Positions 29,635 to 41,279 of a DNA stretch of 64,000 bases are shown here, in pieces. The stretch comes from Craspedostauros australis (lineage: Eukaryota; Bacillariophyta; Bacillariophyceae; Mastogloiales; Achnanthaceae), in the NCBI GenBank assembly GCA_026770025.1, contig JAMXDE010000010.1:1984001-2048000 (forward strand), written 5' to 3'. The notes under the pieces were generated by a model that saw nothing but the letters and a program-made list of their open reading frames with translations, ran no database searches and was not told the origin of the DNA. Each line of letters opens with the position of its first letter. Within the stretch, counting starts at the first letter, position 1. The position numbers were made by a program, and so were the translations under genes.

Positions 29635-29934
29635 AAATCGACTTGTCCCTTACCGCACTTTACTTATAGAGAGATGTCACAGTATCGTAGGTGATCAGTC
29701 TGGAGACGCTGCGATGCAAATCTCTGTTGTCAACTGTGTTGCAGAATGATGTTAAAATCAAGATCAAATACGTGTGCTACCATGGTATAGACAGTACGCT
29801 TACATTCATGCAGTCTATTTTTGAAAAGTGCACTCTGACGCCCTTTAAAATACAACTAGATTAGACACCGTAGTATGGCCGTTTTCGCGACATGTCACAC
29901 CGACAAAACCACGGTAATTGCGAGAAATTTGGTC

Positions 29935-30060
29935 GTCACTTGGACGTCCCCTTGCTCGTCACTTGCGCGTCCCCTTGCTCGTCGATCCGGTCCTCTGTCG
30001 TGTCTGTCGCATGTCGATGTCGTGCTTGTCGCACGTCCATGTCGTGTCCAAGGCGTGTTC
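29935..30060. repeat. Degenerate minisatellite, array 2
   Basis: Two copies of the 21-bp CGTCCCCTTGCTCGTCACTTG unit are followed by TGTCGCATGTCGATGTCGTG-type repeats. It reproduces array 1 with the order of the two repeat types reversed. Confidence 0.75.
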
Positions 30061-32740
30061 ATAGGGATCCCACGTCTATCCTGTGTCGTGACCATGTCAC
30101 TACCAACGCATGCCGCTTAACATACTCAGTGACGGTTACGCGAGTGCCAATGCGCGTTCGCGAGTGCGAAACTTCGGAAGAACACCGATCCGACGGGGCT
30201 TGGACACTGGAGCGTGTTCTCCCCCATGTAATGCCCCTCCCTCTTCGACGTGCGGGTGCGTTCGCCACGTTGGTCACTGTAGTTTCACCGCTCCCCATGT
30301 GTGTTGGGGCATAGTATCATGATACTCACATGTGCCGAAAGCGCTCGTGTTCTCTGGAATCCGAGACGAAGAACGCGCTATCATTCCCAGGTACTGAGCG
30401 TGGCTCTCAATGACTCAACGGACAAATACAGCCTGGGGGATGCGGATAACCTATAATGGACTGTTGTATCACTCCACACCGCGTCCGATCGTTACGATCC
30501 TGCAGCGGTTAACCTCGCCAGCGGAAGAACAACCACGAAGATGTCTGCTACCGGGTACCCCTCAATTCGAGCACCATCAAACGTGCATCATCGGTCAGGC
30601 CAATCCACGTTCGGGATAGGCTACCGTGTTTGAATAGTCAGACGTGAACATGCACGTACAGCTTTCAGAAGTATTGCCTCAACTCTTCACGTCTAACAAC
30701 GATGTCAATGAGCGCAAATGAAGATGTTGCCAATCTATCTCGCAATCTGTGTGGTTGCATACACGTGCTATCGCATGTCTAGCTTGGTGTCTCAAAGCCA
30801 TGTGTCTAGAAGATAGGAAAACTGGCAGGAGCGAAAGCAGTGACTTGGTGTCTCTTGCGAAGCAGTACTTCGAACACAACCATTGCACTCTGCGCATCTC
30901 TTCGAACACCCAAAACGAAACAAGTGATCCTGGAGGAGGGGCTATGTTGAGGTGAACTGTTCTGCGTGAGGGAAGAGAGCCCCTCGTTTCCGACGTGTCG
31001 CTCACATCGTGCACCACAAACAAGAAGGTGACGCAATCATGCCTGACAATCAATGATCACGAGTTCAACTCGTCTCGCATGGCACATAGCCGCGGCTCAA
31101 TGCTTCTGTGGACGACGAATGCCGGCAGCTTCCTGTGCTTGTTCGGTCCAGATGATGTGCCAACGTTTCCCCAACCAGGCTGAGCGAAAAGAGAACTTCT
31201 CCCTATTCGTGTGAGTCAGACTCGAGATGACAAGTGATCGGGCAACGTGCGGGAATGACCTGCTCCCACATCAGTGACTACGAAAGCAACGTGAAGGCCG
31301 ATGCGATCTGCATCATCGTTCGCCCAGGTGGACACTCACTGTGTCATTTCGAGTCATGTGACGCCACTAACCTTGCGTGTTATCTGCGCAGTCAAATAAT
31401 TAATCGCATGGATCGTGGTGCGGTCTCGCACGACCACTCCTCATACAATGTGACGTCACAGAAGGCATAGTTGTTCCGCCATCTCCTGTTGCTGTAGGAC
31501 AAAACACTCGTTCTCATCAAGATGAATAAATCGCTTTCGGACATTTGGACAGCCAAGCCGCTCCGTGCATCAATCATCATACTGGCGAATACCGCTTCGA
31601 AGTTCACGCCAACTCCATCCACCTTCTCTTCCTATTGCCCTTGCCTCAGTTTGCAAACGGAACATGTCATGTCACATTCGGCGAGCAGGATGTGTCCGCT
31701 CGCACTCGCAGGCTATTCTGGTCAGGACAGAGGTGCTTCCTGTACCACAGAGTACGCGCGAGGCTATGCCCTCTACCTGCGTTCGTGGTTGCTCTCACTG
31801 TTTCCGCTGTTGAAGCAAGACTGCACAACGAAGATCAAGCCCAGAAAGCGCGTACCTGGGCGATTGGCCTCAACACGGTTGGTGGCAACATGTCCAAAGA
31901 CACCCAGCCAAAAATTGATGGCGCAGACGCTGGCTAAGCCCCGTCAAGCTGTCCTGCACTGGGCAATCAATGGCAACAGAAGTAGCTCCTAGTGTTCATA
32001 GCCTCGCCCACGGCACGTCGATCACGCGTCTACAGTAGTACCTTTTGCATGTTGTGATGCCAAGCGCACGGACTAAATGGACTACTAAGGCAGTCCCATC
32101 GGAAAACGACGCCGAAAACGTATTTACCGCGGTTCCCAAGAAAAAGCAAACACACACAAAACGGCACACCAGACGCTTCGCCTGGTTTGCGTTGAGTTGT
32201 TGGACACACACGTGGCGCAAACGAGGAGCAACGCTATACGCTCCAACTGATACGATCAGGCACGTTCTTGGCATCGTTTGTCGTTTGGGAGCACCAACAG
32301 ATCGTGCTTCACCCCGAACCAAGCATCGCAGAGCACAGAACACTTTCGCAGCCTACTTGTATTGGTGCAACGAGCTACGACGCCATCCGAGTACAATCAT
32401 AAATAGACGATCGAACAGCAACGGCAACAGTGATCGCAACAAGGACGAACAGGCAAGAAGGCAAAGCGGAGAGAAGCTGCAGCGGCGTTCTGTGCACAGC
32501 GAAAACTTCGCCGCGTAACGCTTCTGCGCGCGACATCCCACGACAGCTCTCGTCCATCCACTCGTAAACATCGTGGGACCCTTTCTCGTCCCCTTCTCGC
32601 GCGAGCATTCAGCCTCGAACATTTGCAGCGAAGATTGGCTGATCCAACACGTGGTGCAATTCATCGAAGTTTGCGCCATTCCACGAGTAGCTCGCTGAGT
32701 GTGTGACTTCCATCGCATTCGTCCTGCATCGTAGCAAAAC

Positions 32741-32803
32741 GCAACACAACGCATCACAACACAACGCATCACAACACAACGCATCACAACACAACACAAC
32801 GCT
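32741..32803. repeat. ACAACGCATCACAAC 15-bp tandem repeat
   Basis: More than three near-perfect 15-bp units lie 37 bp upstream of the start codon at 32840, so they are probably in the 5' UTR or core promoter of the next gene. Confidence 0.88.
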
Positions 32804-32839
32804 AACCATTCGCACTCATACACAACATTGCACCAAACG

Positions 32840-35800
32840 ATGATAAATGCATCAAGCAGATCAGAGATAAACAAACAGGAAAAGGAAAACAAGAAGCAGC
32901 CACAAGATTCCACTCTCACGCGAAACGCGGAGACCTGTGGAACGCAGGAGCAAAGCAAGCAGTTCGAGGCGAACGGGATTCACGAGTCAAAGCCGACCAA
33001 GGACAACAGCCCACGCACTGTGAGTGGCTCGATCGCAACCCCAGCCCAAGCAGGAGGAAGCTCACCGAGTATTCGAGAACAAGCCGCCCTGGGCACAGAG
33101 AGCGAGGCGCAAGAGGCGATGGCAAGCAATGGCAAAACAGCTCGACAGGGAGGTCGCTCGACAACCTCCAGCACCAATGGATCAGCTGGATTCGGCAGCG
33201 CCGCGTCTGGTTCCAGTACCGAAGCGAAGTCACAGATCAAGGCAGACGCCAAATCACCGTCCACAGTGAATGGCTCCAATGAAAGTACGCAGCCTCCCGC
33301 CGCTCCTGAACGCAAGTCCAAGACCCGCATAAATCGGCTCCTCAGCATCATTCGCCCTTTCAACGGTGAAGCTGTGGAACGATACGCTCAGAACAAGTGG
33401 AAGGACGTCCTCCCGCTTGAAGACATCTTCATGAACCATCCCGATGATCACGATGACGTGGCCGCAACGCCATACCAGTGCGGATTCTGCGCGGAGCTGG
33501 CAGAAGAGCCCTTCATACGTTTGAGCCAACTTCTGCGACCGCGGCAGGCTGACGAGTCGCTTTCCTTCCGATGGTCGAGAACGAGAAGACGGCTTGAGCC
33601 CAGCCTCGAAGCCATCGACACCTTCGGTGAGCTCTTTGCACAGTGCATGGTCACAGCTGCCAATCAGATCGATCTCAGTGGCATAGTTTGGGGGTCGCAA
33701 TGGATGGACGGGATCATTCGAGGTGTTAACTGCGGCGGGTACATCAAGCCGCAAATGCTTCTGCTGTGTCTCGCATCTGAGCGATTCTACCTCAGCGAGC
33801 CGCAGCACCTCATGGAGATCGTGAAGTCGTTGGATTGTATGGAGCTGATCGAAAAGGCCATCACTCACTGGGGATGGGAGGATGACTACTACTACCTCAT
33901 GCACCCGCCCAGCGTCGAAGATTTGTCGAAGCCATCTGTGGCAGGCAGCACAAGCAAGAACGAGCTGAAATTCTTCATCGACGGGCGCAACCGGGAACGG
34001 ATCCGCTTTGCACATTGCCTCCTGTTTTGCACGCGAGTCTACTCTTGTGAGTTGTACTTTGAAACGACCTCGAGGAGTGCTCAGCTGGAAAAGAAGCTTC
34101 GAGATTGCCTCGGCATCATGCTGAGGTCCATCATCCGGAAATATCCGTCGCTTGCGAAGAGGGAAAAGATCGTACCCGATTTGCCCTTCAGCAGATCCAA
34201 TTCATCCAAAACATCATGGAAGAACGGGAAAGCATCCCAGCAAGATTCCGATGATGAGATGTCGAAAGGTGATACCACCGGCGAAAGCGAAGACGACGAA
34301 GAAGATCAGGATGAAGACGATGACGAAAATGAAGAGGACGAGGAGGACGGTGAAGATGAGGATAGTGAAGGCGAAGACGTTGAAGAGGAGGAAGAGGAAG
34401 AGGTGGTACCGAAGAGACGACGTAGCATCCTGCAGGGGGAAGACGACGAAGAATACGTCTACGTTGAGGAAGATAACAAGGACCAAATTGAGGATGACCT
34501 GGTTGACGATCGCAAACTCGCGAAGCAATCTAGCAAGAAGTCATACTACGGTCGATCTGGCAGGTATGGTCACAAACGAAGAAGAATAAGTGCCGGTGGG
34601 GACAGCACTAATGGACGTGGAAAGGAACAGAGAAGAGCAAAAAAAGCACGCAGGGGTGCTGCAAGCGACGAAAGCATGTCGGACGAAGGCGACGGTTACG
34701 ATCGAGATGAAGAGATGGATTCGGATGATGATAATGAATTGGAAGAGTCCGTGAGGGGCAGCCACGCCATCGTTTCTCTGGACACATCCTCCAGTACTCC
34801 TCCAGCTGGCGATGAGGCGTCGTCGGTGTCTTGCGACGGGCTTGAAGCCGGCGACACGTCCTCTGCAAAGCGACGCATCGAGGTTGTGTGCCCAAACAGC
34901 GGAGAAGTGGTTGCCACGTTCGTTTCGACGGAAGTGATAAAGAGCATCATGGTCCTAACGAAGGGGAACGCCCTCGGCGATGTGCTGTCAGGGAAGACGG
35001 ATCTATGGAGAGGGTATAAGTGGAGGTACCGCGACACCACTCAGACCGACAAATTTTTGGCCAATCTGAAATTCAGCAGCCCACTGGACTCCCTGCCTGC
35101 TTTTGATGGGACCGCACAGAACAGACGATTGAACCAAAAGCATACATCAAGACGCGGTTTGGGGATCACTGTGATCGACGACGACGAGTCGATGCTTGCC
35201 GAGGATGCCGGGGGGAGTGCGCATGAGTCAACAACCGTCAACACAAGCGGGGGAAAGAAGGCAGGCAAGGCTGCTCCGGTGTCTGACGGCCCGCCAATGA
35301 TACGGCCGTACAGCGAGACTCATTGCGCAGAAACTGGTGAGGAGCCCTTTGACACCATAGCCAGGTTCTTCGTCGCCGATGAGAACAGCAGCGATGCTCC
35401 AGCGCCGATGGACGCCGTGCATATCTTCGGTCCAACGCTGGCGAAATCCCTCGTGAAGGCACGTCGCCAAATCACGAGATCAACAATCGTGTACGATGTA
35501 GAATGGCGCCACGGGATGGTGGACGGCATGAGCTGCGGTTTCATCCCAAGGGCAATGCTCCTCCTCTGTCTCAAACCGTCTGACTTCGCGAAACAGAGCA
35601 CATTTGACGTGGGCACATTGGCCAAGATCATCACCGACCTGGGCGTCAGTCAGATGGTCCGTGATGCGATCAGCGACTGGAAAATCGAAGGCAACTTCCG
35701 CAAACTGAAGGCCTCCGGTGCGACGCTGTCGTATGATGACAACCTTGCCGAGTGCCAACGTTGTGAGGTGTTCGTCGCAAGAGCGTACCGCGCCATCAAA

Positions 35801-36406
35801 GCTCTGCGCCGACACTACATCTCGGCTTCTCTGATGCGCAAGGTGAAGGCATGCCTCACCATCATGGAGTCCAACATCAAGTCTAAGACTCCAACGCAAT
35901 TGTCGGAAGGGCAAGCGGCGCTCTCGTCTCAGTCCCCCTTGTCAGGAACGGATGGTGGGAGATTCATTGACCCGACGCCAACTCCAGCTGCAGGGCTGGA
36001 AACCGCCGAGGGTCGCGGGGAATCAGGCTCATCGCCACGGTCTGATCTATCATCGCCGGCCGGGTACAAACCCTCCCTGCCGCTGATCAAACGCAGGGTC
36101 AACCTCCAGGCCAGCAAGCTTGACCGAAAGGCGAAAGCCGGTGCATCACCCAAGCCTCGCCATAAAACCTTCAAGAGGGTGGTGAAGCTATGCCAGAAAT
36201 CGAACAAGCCCGTTGCCATGTACAGATCTGCCAACGCAGCGTGTCTGATTCTGACTGGGAATGCCGCTCAGAGCATGCTATACAGATGCCTCAAGGGACA
36301 TGCACAAGCCTGGAAGGGGTTTGCATGGAGATACGAGGCAGATTGTGACTTCAAGGTGGACGAAGATTTGCTTGTCGACTCGCCATCGCCCACACCGTCA
36401 CCATGA
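32840..36406 (+). CDS. Acidic nuclear protein with duplicated A-B-A-B architecture and NUMOD1-like modules
   Basis: The intronless gene encodes 1188 aa from the first ATG. Two copies of an unknown domain A lie at about residues 211-441 and 817-1024. They share an (E)EPF start, a W-x3-G-x2-x-G-x-x-C-G core (WMDGIIRGVNCGGYI and WRHGMVDGMSCGFI) and the identical LLLCL segment. Each is followed by domain B, at about 677-734 and 1112-1177, ending in WRGYKWRY and WKGFAWRY. This is the signature of NUMOD1/IENR1-type helix-turn-helix modules, which suggests sequence recognition on DNA. Between A1 and B1 are a long Asp/Glu run (about 467-527) and basic clusters (GHKRRRISAGG, QRRAKKARRG) resembling nuclear localisation signals. 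The whole fits a chromatin or transcription regulator. No catalytic motif was recognised and domain A is unassigned. Confidence 0.8.
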   Translation: MINASSRSEINKQEKENKKQPQDSTLTRNAETCGTQEQSKQFEANGIHESKPTKDNSPRTVSGSIATPAQAGGSSPSIREQAALGTESEAQEAMASNGKTARQGGRSTTSSTNGSAGFGSAASGSSTEAKSQIKADAKSPSTVNGSNESTQPPAAPERKSKTRINRLLSIIRPFNGEAVERYAQNKWKDVLPLEDIFMNHPDDHDDVAATPYQCGFCAELAEEPFIRLSQLLRPRQADESLSFRWSRTRRRLEPSLEAIDTFGELFAQCMVTAANQIDLSGIVWGSQWMDGIIRGVNCGGYIKPQMLLLCLASERFYLSEPQHLMEIVKSLDCMELIEKAITHWGWEDDYYYLMHPPSVEDLSKPSVAGSTSKNELKFFIDGRNRERIRFAHCLLFCTRVYSCELYFETTSRSAQLEKKLRDCLGIMLRSIIRKYPSLAKREKIVPDLPFSRSNSSKTSWKNGKASQQDSDDEMSKGDTTGESEDDEEDQDEDDDENEEDEEDGEDEDSEGEDVEEEEEEEVVPKRRRSILQGEDDEEYVYVEEDNKDQIEDDLVDDRKLAKQSSKKSYYGRSGRYGHKRRRISAGGDSTNGRGKEQRRAKKARRGAASDESMSDEGDGYDRDEEMDSDDDNELEESVRGSHAIVSLDTSSSTPPAGDEASSVSCDGLEAGDTSSAKRRIEVVCPNSGEVVATFVSTEVIKSIMVLTKGNALGDVLSGKTDLWRGYKWRYRDTTQTDKFLANLKFSSPLDSLPAFDGTAQNRRLNQKHTSRRGLGITVIDDDESMLAEDAGGSAHESTTVNTSGGKKAGKAAPVSDGPPMIRPYSETHCAETGEEPFDTIARFFVADENSSDAPAPMDAVHIFGPTLAKSLVKARRQITRSTIVYDVEWRHGMVDGMSCGFIPRAMLLLCLKPSDFAKQSTFDVGTLAKIITDLGVSQMVRDAISDWKIEGNFRKLKASGATLSYDDNLAECQRCEVFVARAYRAIKALRRHYISASLMRKVKACLTIMESNIKSKTPTQLSEGQAALSSQSPLSGTDGGRFIDPTPTPAAGLETAEGRGESGSSPRSDLSSPAGYKPSLPLIKRRVNLQASKLDRKAKAGASPKPRHKTFKRVVKLCQKSNKPVAMYRSANAACLILTGNAAQSMLYRCLKGHAQAWKGFAWRYEADCDFKVDEDLLVDSPSPTPSP

Positions 36407-37654
36407 ATCAGCGAACTAACAAGCGAGCGAGCGATATTTTTGGGCTGTCACAGGCATCCTTGGAGATACAGCCCGCATGATCATCAGCAGGGTACGGGAA
36501 TTGGTATGGGCATGGGCATCGGCATGTGCCCCAAGGTGCCAAGACACAAGGTTTCGCTGGTTTCGTATGCGCGCAGCTACGAGCGATAGGTCTGCCGGAG
36601 TACCAATAGATAGGGTGCCAGCGAGCGCCCAATGATTCAAACCGCGCTTCGACAATGGCCAAGAAGGGCCGCCGAGGCAATCAGCATTCCAGCCTCCGCC
36701 CTCAGTGCGCAGCAAATCCTTCGCACGCTTTTCCTCTGAATGTACTGTGGAAGAGTACTCCTGCTCACGAGTGCGCATAGTACGAGCGCTCGTACCATGC
36801 ATATGCGATGCCAACAAAGACGAGCACCCACACAAGGGCCACCCATACGAGTATTGGAGAAACGCAAATTACGGGACAGATTGATCACCACGAGGCACAT
36901 TACTCTACAATCTTCGATTAAATGCACGAGTGGTATCCCTGCCTGCGGTGCCATATTTCTATGATTCTCCCGCGAAAACGTGCAGTCCTGGCGCTCTCGA
37001 GTTCGCGGCACGGAACAAATCAAGAAGGCAGAATCCAGTCCGGTTCAGTGAACGAGCCCCAACAGACGTTTGTGGAGTCGCCATGGCAGCCTCGCATTGC
37101 TGCTTGGAGTCTATTCTTACTGCAGAGTATCTTGTGCCACGCGCTCTTCGACGACAACCTTTGTGCAAGTGAGAGTGCGCACTACTCTGAGTATAATATA
37201 ATAGAATGCAGTACCTACTGCTATATCGCGTCCCGCATTAGTATGCCCTCACTACATACGTACATACTCGTACAAGTAGTAAGTACAGAACGATGCCGTG
37301 CACTGCATCGCCCACGTTCCAGTCCTGTGCAGCAAACGAGATCTTCGCCAAACAAACAAAAGAGCAGAACGAAAGCGAACAGCAGCGAAACGGATCGCGT
37401 TCTCGTTTGTCGCAGGGGGGAACACGCACGCCCTGTTTGGGTATCCTGTCGCGAAAGACAAACGTGGTGCTCTGCCGTCATTGCACAACACATGCGTATG
37501 GCGCCATACCATAATAGTAGAGTACGTGTAGTCGCATAGTACCATCCTCCCAATTGAAACAAGCAACGCTGTGGAAGGTACAATAATTGCAATTGCATTC
37601 GCAACTGCATTCGCAAGAGTATCAGCATTGGCACAACCAGCATCGCAAGCAACC
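36407..37654. other. Intergenic region upstream of the first oligopeptidase gene
   Basis: About 1.2 kb without a supported gene. The right end is rich in GTAC/TACGAGTA-type words, seen in many intergenic parts of this window. It should contain the promoter of the oligopeptidase gene that starts at 37655. Confidence 0.45.
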
Positions 37655-40635
37655 ATGGCTCCGTACCAAGACAACTTTGACGACGAGGAGCCTCTGACCT
37701 CACGCGCATCGTCGGAGGGACGGCGTCGTCGACAGGTCGCTTCAACGTGGCTGCTGGGCCGATCGTGGTGCTCGAAGCTGCTGGGAGTATGGGTGATGGC
37801 GTTGATTGCGATGGGGTGGACGGTCGGTTATCTGTACCCGGGCTTCGTCGGTGATCATCACCAAACGGGGACGAAGGGTTCCTCGAAGCCGACGCCCAAT
37901 TCCGGTCGAAACAAGAACAACGGCAAGGTCAGCCCACCGGTGGCACGTCGCGAAGAAGACCGAGTGTTCTACGCAGGCGTTGCGCCCGATGGCTGGGATC
38001 CGAGCATTCCGAGGCAGGCCGAGACTTCGCAGGAGCCTCTACTTGACCCTCCATTGGCGATCGACGACCCATACGGATGGCTGCGCGATGACACCAGATC
38101 AGATCCCGAAGTGCTCGATCACATTCACGCAGAGAACAACTACACCGAGTACATGACGAAGCATCTCAAGCAACTCCGTAAGAAGATCTACGACGAACTC
38201 CTTTCCTACGTGGATGAAACGGATGCATCGTTGCCCATCGCCGATCGCGATTACTACTACTATCGGCGCGTCGTCAAAGACCAGCCGTATCCACTGCATT
38301 GCCGCGCGCCCGTCAAGGAAAACGACCATCTTGCGGAAACGTTGGAAGCATGGGATGCGCTGCCGCAATCCCCCTTGCTGAAGGGCGAGAAGGTTTACCT
38401 TGACGAAAATGTGGTCTGCGAAGAAAAGGCGAGCTGCGGGATCCGATCGCTCTCCATCTCGCCGTCCCAGAAACGCCTCGCGTACACGGCGGACTTCGTC
38501 GGCAACGAAGTGTACCATCTTGTCGTCCATGATCTGGAGACCGACACGGTCATCTTTGAAGATGACGACATGCGCATCTCCTCCACTGTCGAATGGGGAG
38601 CGGATGACGACACTGTCTTCTACCTCGGTATCGACGACGCCCAAAGACCGAACCGCCTTTACCGCAAAACCCTCTCGGCTTCTACAGATGGAAACAGCGG
38701 CAACAGCGACAGTGGCACGGGCAATGGCGCTGGCAATAACACTGGCACGTCGGCGGGCGCAGCGGCGGAAGCGGAGAGTGGAAAGTCAGAAAACAACGAC
38801 GATCTGATTTTGGAGGAGAATGACGTGCTGTTCTGGATGGGGCATTGGAAGTCACTGGACGACAAATACCTCATGGTGGCCGTCGATTCAACGGAAACCT
38901 CGGAAGTGCACTATCTGGACCTCACCACCGCAGGCGCGAAGTTGGAATGCATCTCACCACGCAATGAAGGCGTCATTTACTCTGCGGCACACCGCAACGG
39001 GTATTGGTGGATCCTCTCCAATAAGGACGGTACACCGAACTTGCAAGTGTACACGGCACCGCTGTCGGATCCTGAGAAAGATGGCGGCAACGACAAGGTG
39101 GGAGACCAATACGGCAACTGGGAGCTCGCGAAGCACCCCGACAAGAATGGACCAATCACAGATGGCTCCGCAGAGATTGCGATCAACAGCCTAGAGGTGT
39201 CTGAACTGTTCGTCGTCCTTTCAGGCCGAGAGGGTGGCATTCCGCGTATATGGGTACTCAGAGTAACCAAGACAATGAACGTCGCGAGCTTAGGTAGACT
39301 GGAGTTTGACGAGGCTGCCCATGATGTTTCTCTTGCAGCCAATTGGGAATACAAGGCAAAGTTCATTATCATCGGCTATCAATCGTTGGTGTCCCCGCAC
39401 CAATACATTAAAGTATCGCTGAAGCAGCCTCAGGCGGACCGCGAGGTCATCAAGCAGAAGATGGTCGAAGGCTATATTCAAGACAACTACGAGAGCGTCA
39501 GAATCACGGTGCCTTCGCGTGATGGTCACACTGAGATTCCCATCTCTCTCGTGTATCGCAAAGATGTGATGGATCAAGCAAGGGATCACGGCAAGCAGGT
39601 TCATTTCCACCTGTACGCATACGGAACTTACGGTGTGAGCATCGAGGACAGCTTCTCCCCATCTCGCCTGCCTTTGCTCGATCGTGGCATCGTGTACGTG
39701 GTCGTCCATGTTCGAGGTGGAGGCGAGATGGGACGGCAATGGTACGAGGAACCGGACGGCGGCAAGTACCTTTGCAAGAAGAACACATTCAACGATTTCA
39801 TTGACGTCGCCAAATGGCTTGTCGAAGTGAAGAAATGGACCAAGCCGGAGTTGCTTTCGTGCGAAGGGCGTTCCGCAGGTGGCATGACGATCGGCGCATC
39901 CATCAACCAAGCCCCGGATCTGTTCCGCATGGCGATTTTGGGCGTCCCTTTCGTCGATCTGATGGCCACCATGGTCGATGCGTCCATTCCACTCACCGCG
40001 GGCGAATGGGAAGGTACGAGTCAATGAGCAGCAAGCAAAACAACGCTGTAGTGCGCGCTGCTTTGCTGTTCCCGTGCGAAAGTTGGTCCGTGAATCGTAT
40101 GCTTATTCGTGCGGGCCGCTCTGGAGCTACAGAAGTTGTGCGTTGGCCGGAGTCGAAAGTTTATGTCTGCCTGTCCGGTGCAGTTCGGCAGCGGAGATGG
40201 CGGACGCATATGTTCAACATTCCAGCAATTTTTTCAACACCTGTCCACATACAAGTACCGGTAGACTCACACATGCTGCTGCCGCGCGATTGGTCCATTT
40301 CCTGGGAGGGTGCGTCAGAATGGGGCAATCCCAACGAAAAGAAGTACTTCGAGTACATGATGAGTTACTCGCCGATGAACAATGTGCAGAAGAATGCAAA
40401 GTACCCCAGCATTTTGCTTTTGGGTGGTCTGCACGATCCACGCGTGGCTTTCTGGGAGCCGACCAAGATGGCGCAAACCTTGCGACACGAGCAGGGCAAG
40501 CACTCCGGCCCCGTCTGTCTCAAGGTGGAGATGAGTGCCGGTCACTTCAGCCAGAGCGACCGCTACAAGTACCTGGAATCAAAGGCCTTTGATTTCGCTT
40601 TCCTCTTGAATGAGGTTGGTCTGGCCCAAGTTTAG
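37655..40635 (+). CDS. Membrane-anchored oligopeptidase B-like serine peptidase (S9A)
   Basis: The model joins exons 37655-40013 and 40319-40635 (891 aa). The donor is GAAG|GTACGAG and the acceptor GTCAG|AA, giving GEWEEWGNPNEKKYF. Residues 1-41 are cytosolic and Arg-rich and residues 42-61 form one hydrophobic segment, so this is a probable type II membrane protein. The peptidase starts near residue 100 with an N-terminal propeller, interrupted by a Gly/Asn/Ser-rich insert (about 347-386) absent from the neighbour. The catalytic domain has nucleophile Ser740 in CEGRSAGGM. The Asp (GGLHDPRV) and His (SAGHFS) lie in exon 2, so the intron divides the triad. Family members cleave peptides after Arg/Lys. 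Family length is about 700 aa; the excess is the N-terminal anchor and the insert. Tandem paralog follows. Confidence 0.9.
40014..40318 (+). other. Intron of the first oligopeptidase B gene
   Basis: This 305-bp phase-1 intron sits between GEWE and EWGNPNE, the same site as in the paralog. Retention would remove the catalytic Asp and His. Confidence 0.9.
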
Positions 40636-41279
40636 TCAGCGGTCACGCTCAAGGAGACACGGAGGCAACCTCCTCTACGTATGTACATGCAACGTGCCAT
40701 GCACTATATGTAATGTATAATAGCAGACGACTGCAGTAGACGACTGTGCGGATAGTGCAGCACTCTCATCGCAGCTAGTACTTACGTACACTCCTGGTGG
40801 GCCGTTAAAGTTACATGAACATGGTACTCTTTGTACACACGTATAGTATGTATCGTGCAAGTGCGAGTGTACCTTTGAATGCTAATGACGTTCATCCCCG
40901 GTGTACTTACGACTACTAGTCTTGGTGTCCACCTGGGCCCGAAGTGCTATGCGCAGTCTGGTCTCGCGTTGAGTAACCTCGTTGGACAGCTTGCCACCAG
41001 GTAGCTGTATGACTCGCTCGACCAAAAATCCAAGAACAAGATACGGGTGTGTCAAAATCCGAGGAGAGACATCGATGCGAGGGGAGAGATGCGCGTTGCG
41101 AAGATCTGCCGCTGTGCTTGGTTGGATCTCTCCAGGCAGAACAACACCCCATGCGACCACAAAAGAACCAAGGAGAAGGGGAGACACATCAGCCTGTCAC
41201 CACCCGAACAAGAACAGAGTACGAGCTATACTTGCGCTAAGCGTAGTCGTACGTTGCTCCGCATCAACAACTTCCTGCA
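40636..41279. other. Intergenic spacer between the two oligopeptidase genes
   Basis: This spacer has no supported gene. It must hold the 3' end of the first gene and the promoter of the second. Confidence 0.5.

Larger units (their letters stand above)
27022..32839. other. 5.8-kb gene-poor region with degenerate minisatellites
   Basis: No ORF here shows a recognisable domain, codon regularity or splice partners, despite the length. The region holds a (CGACCA)n run near 27265-27290, GTCGTG-type degenerate arrays at 29434-29634 and 29935-30060, and a 15-bp tandem array (32741-32803) just before the next gene. It may include the promoter of the 32.8-kb gene, old mobile-element remains or long noncoding transcripts. 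I found no tRNA. Confidence 0.45.

Noticed and set aside
32741..32803. Short direct repeats as a CRISPR array
   Set aside because: The units are contiguous without spacers and the genome is eukaryotic. It is a minisatellite.
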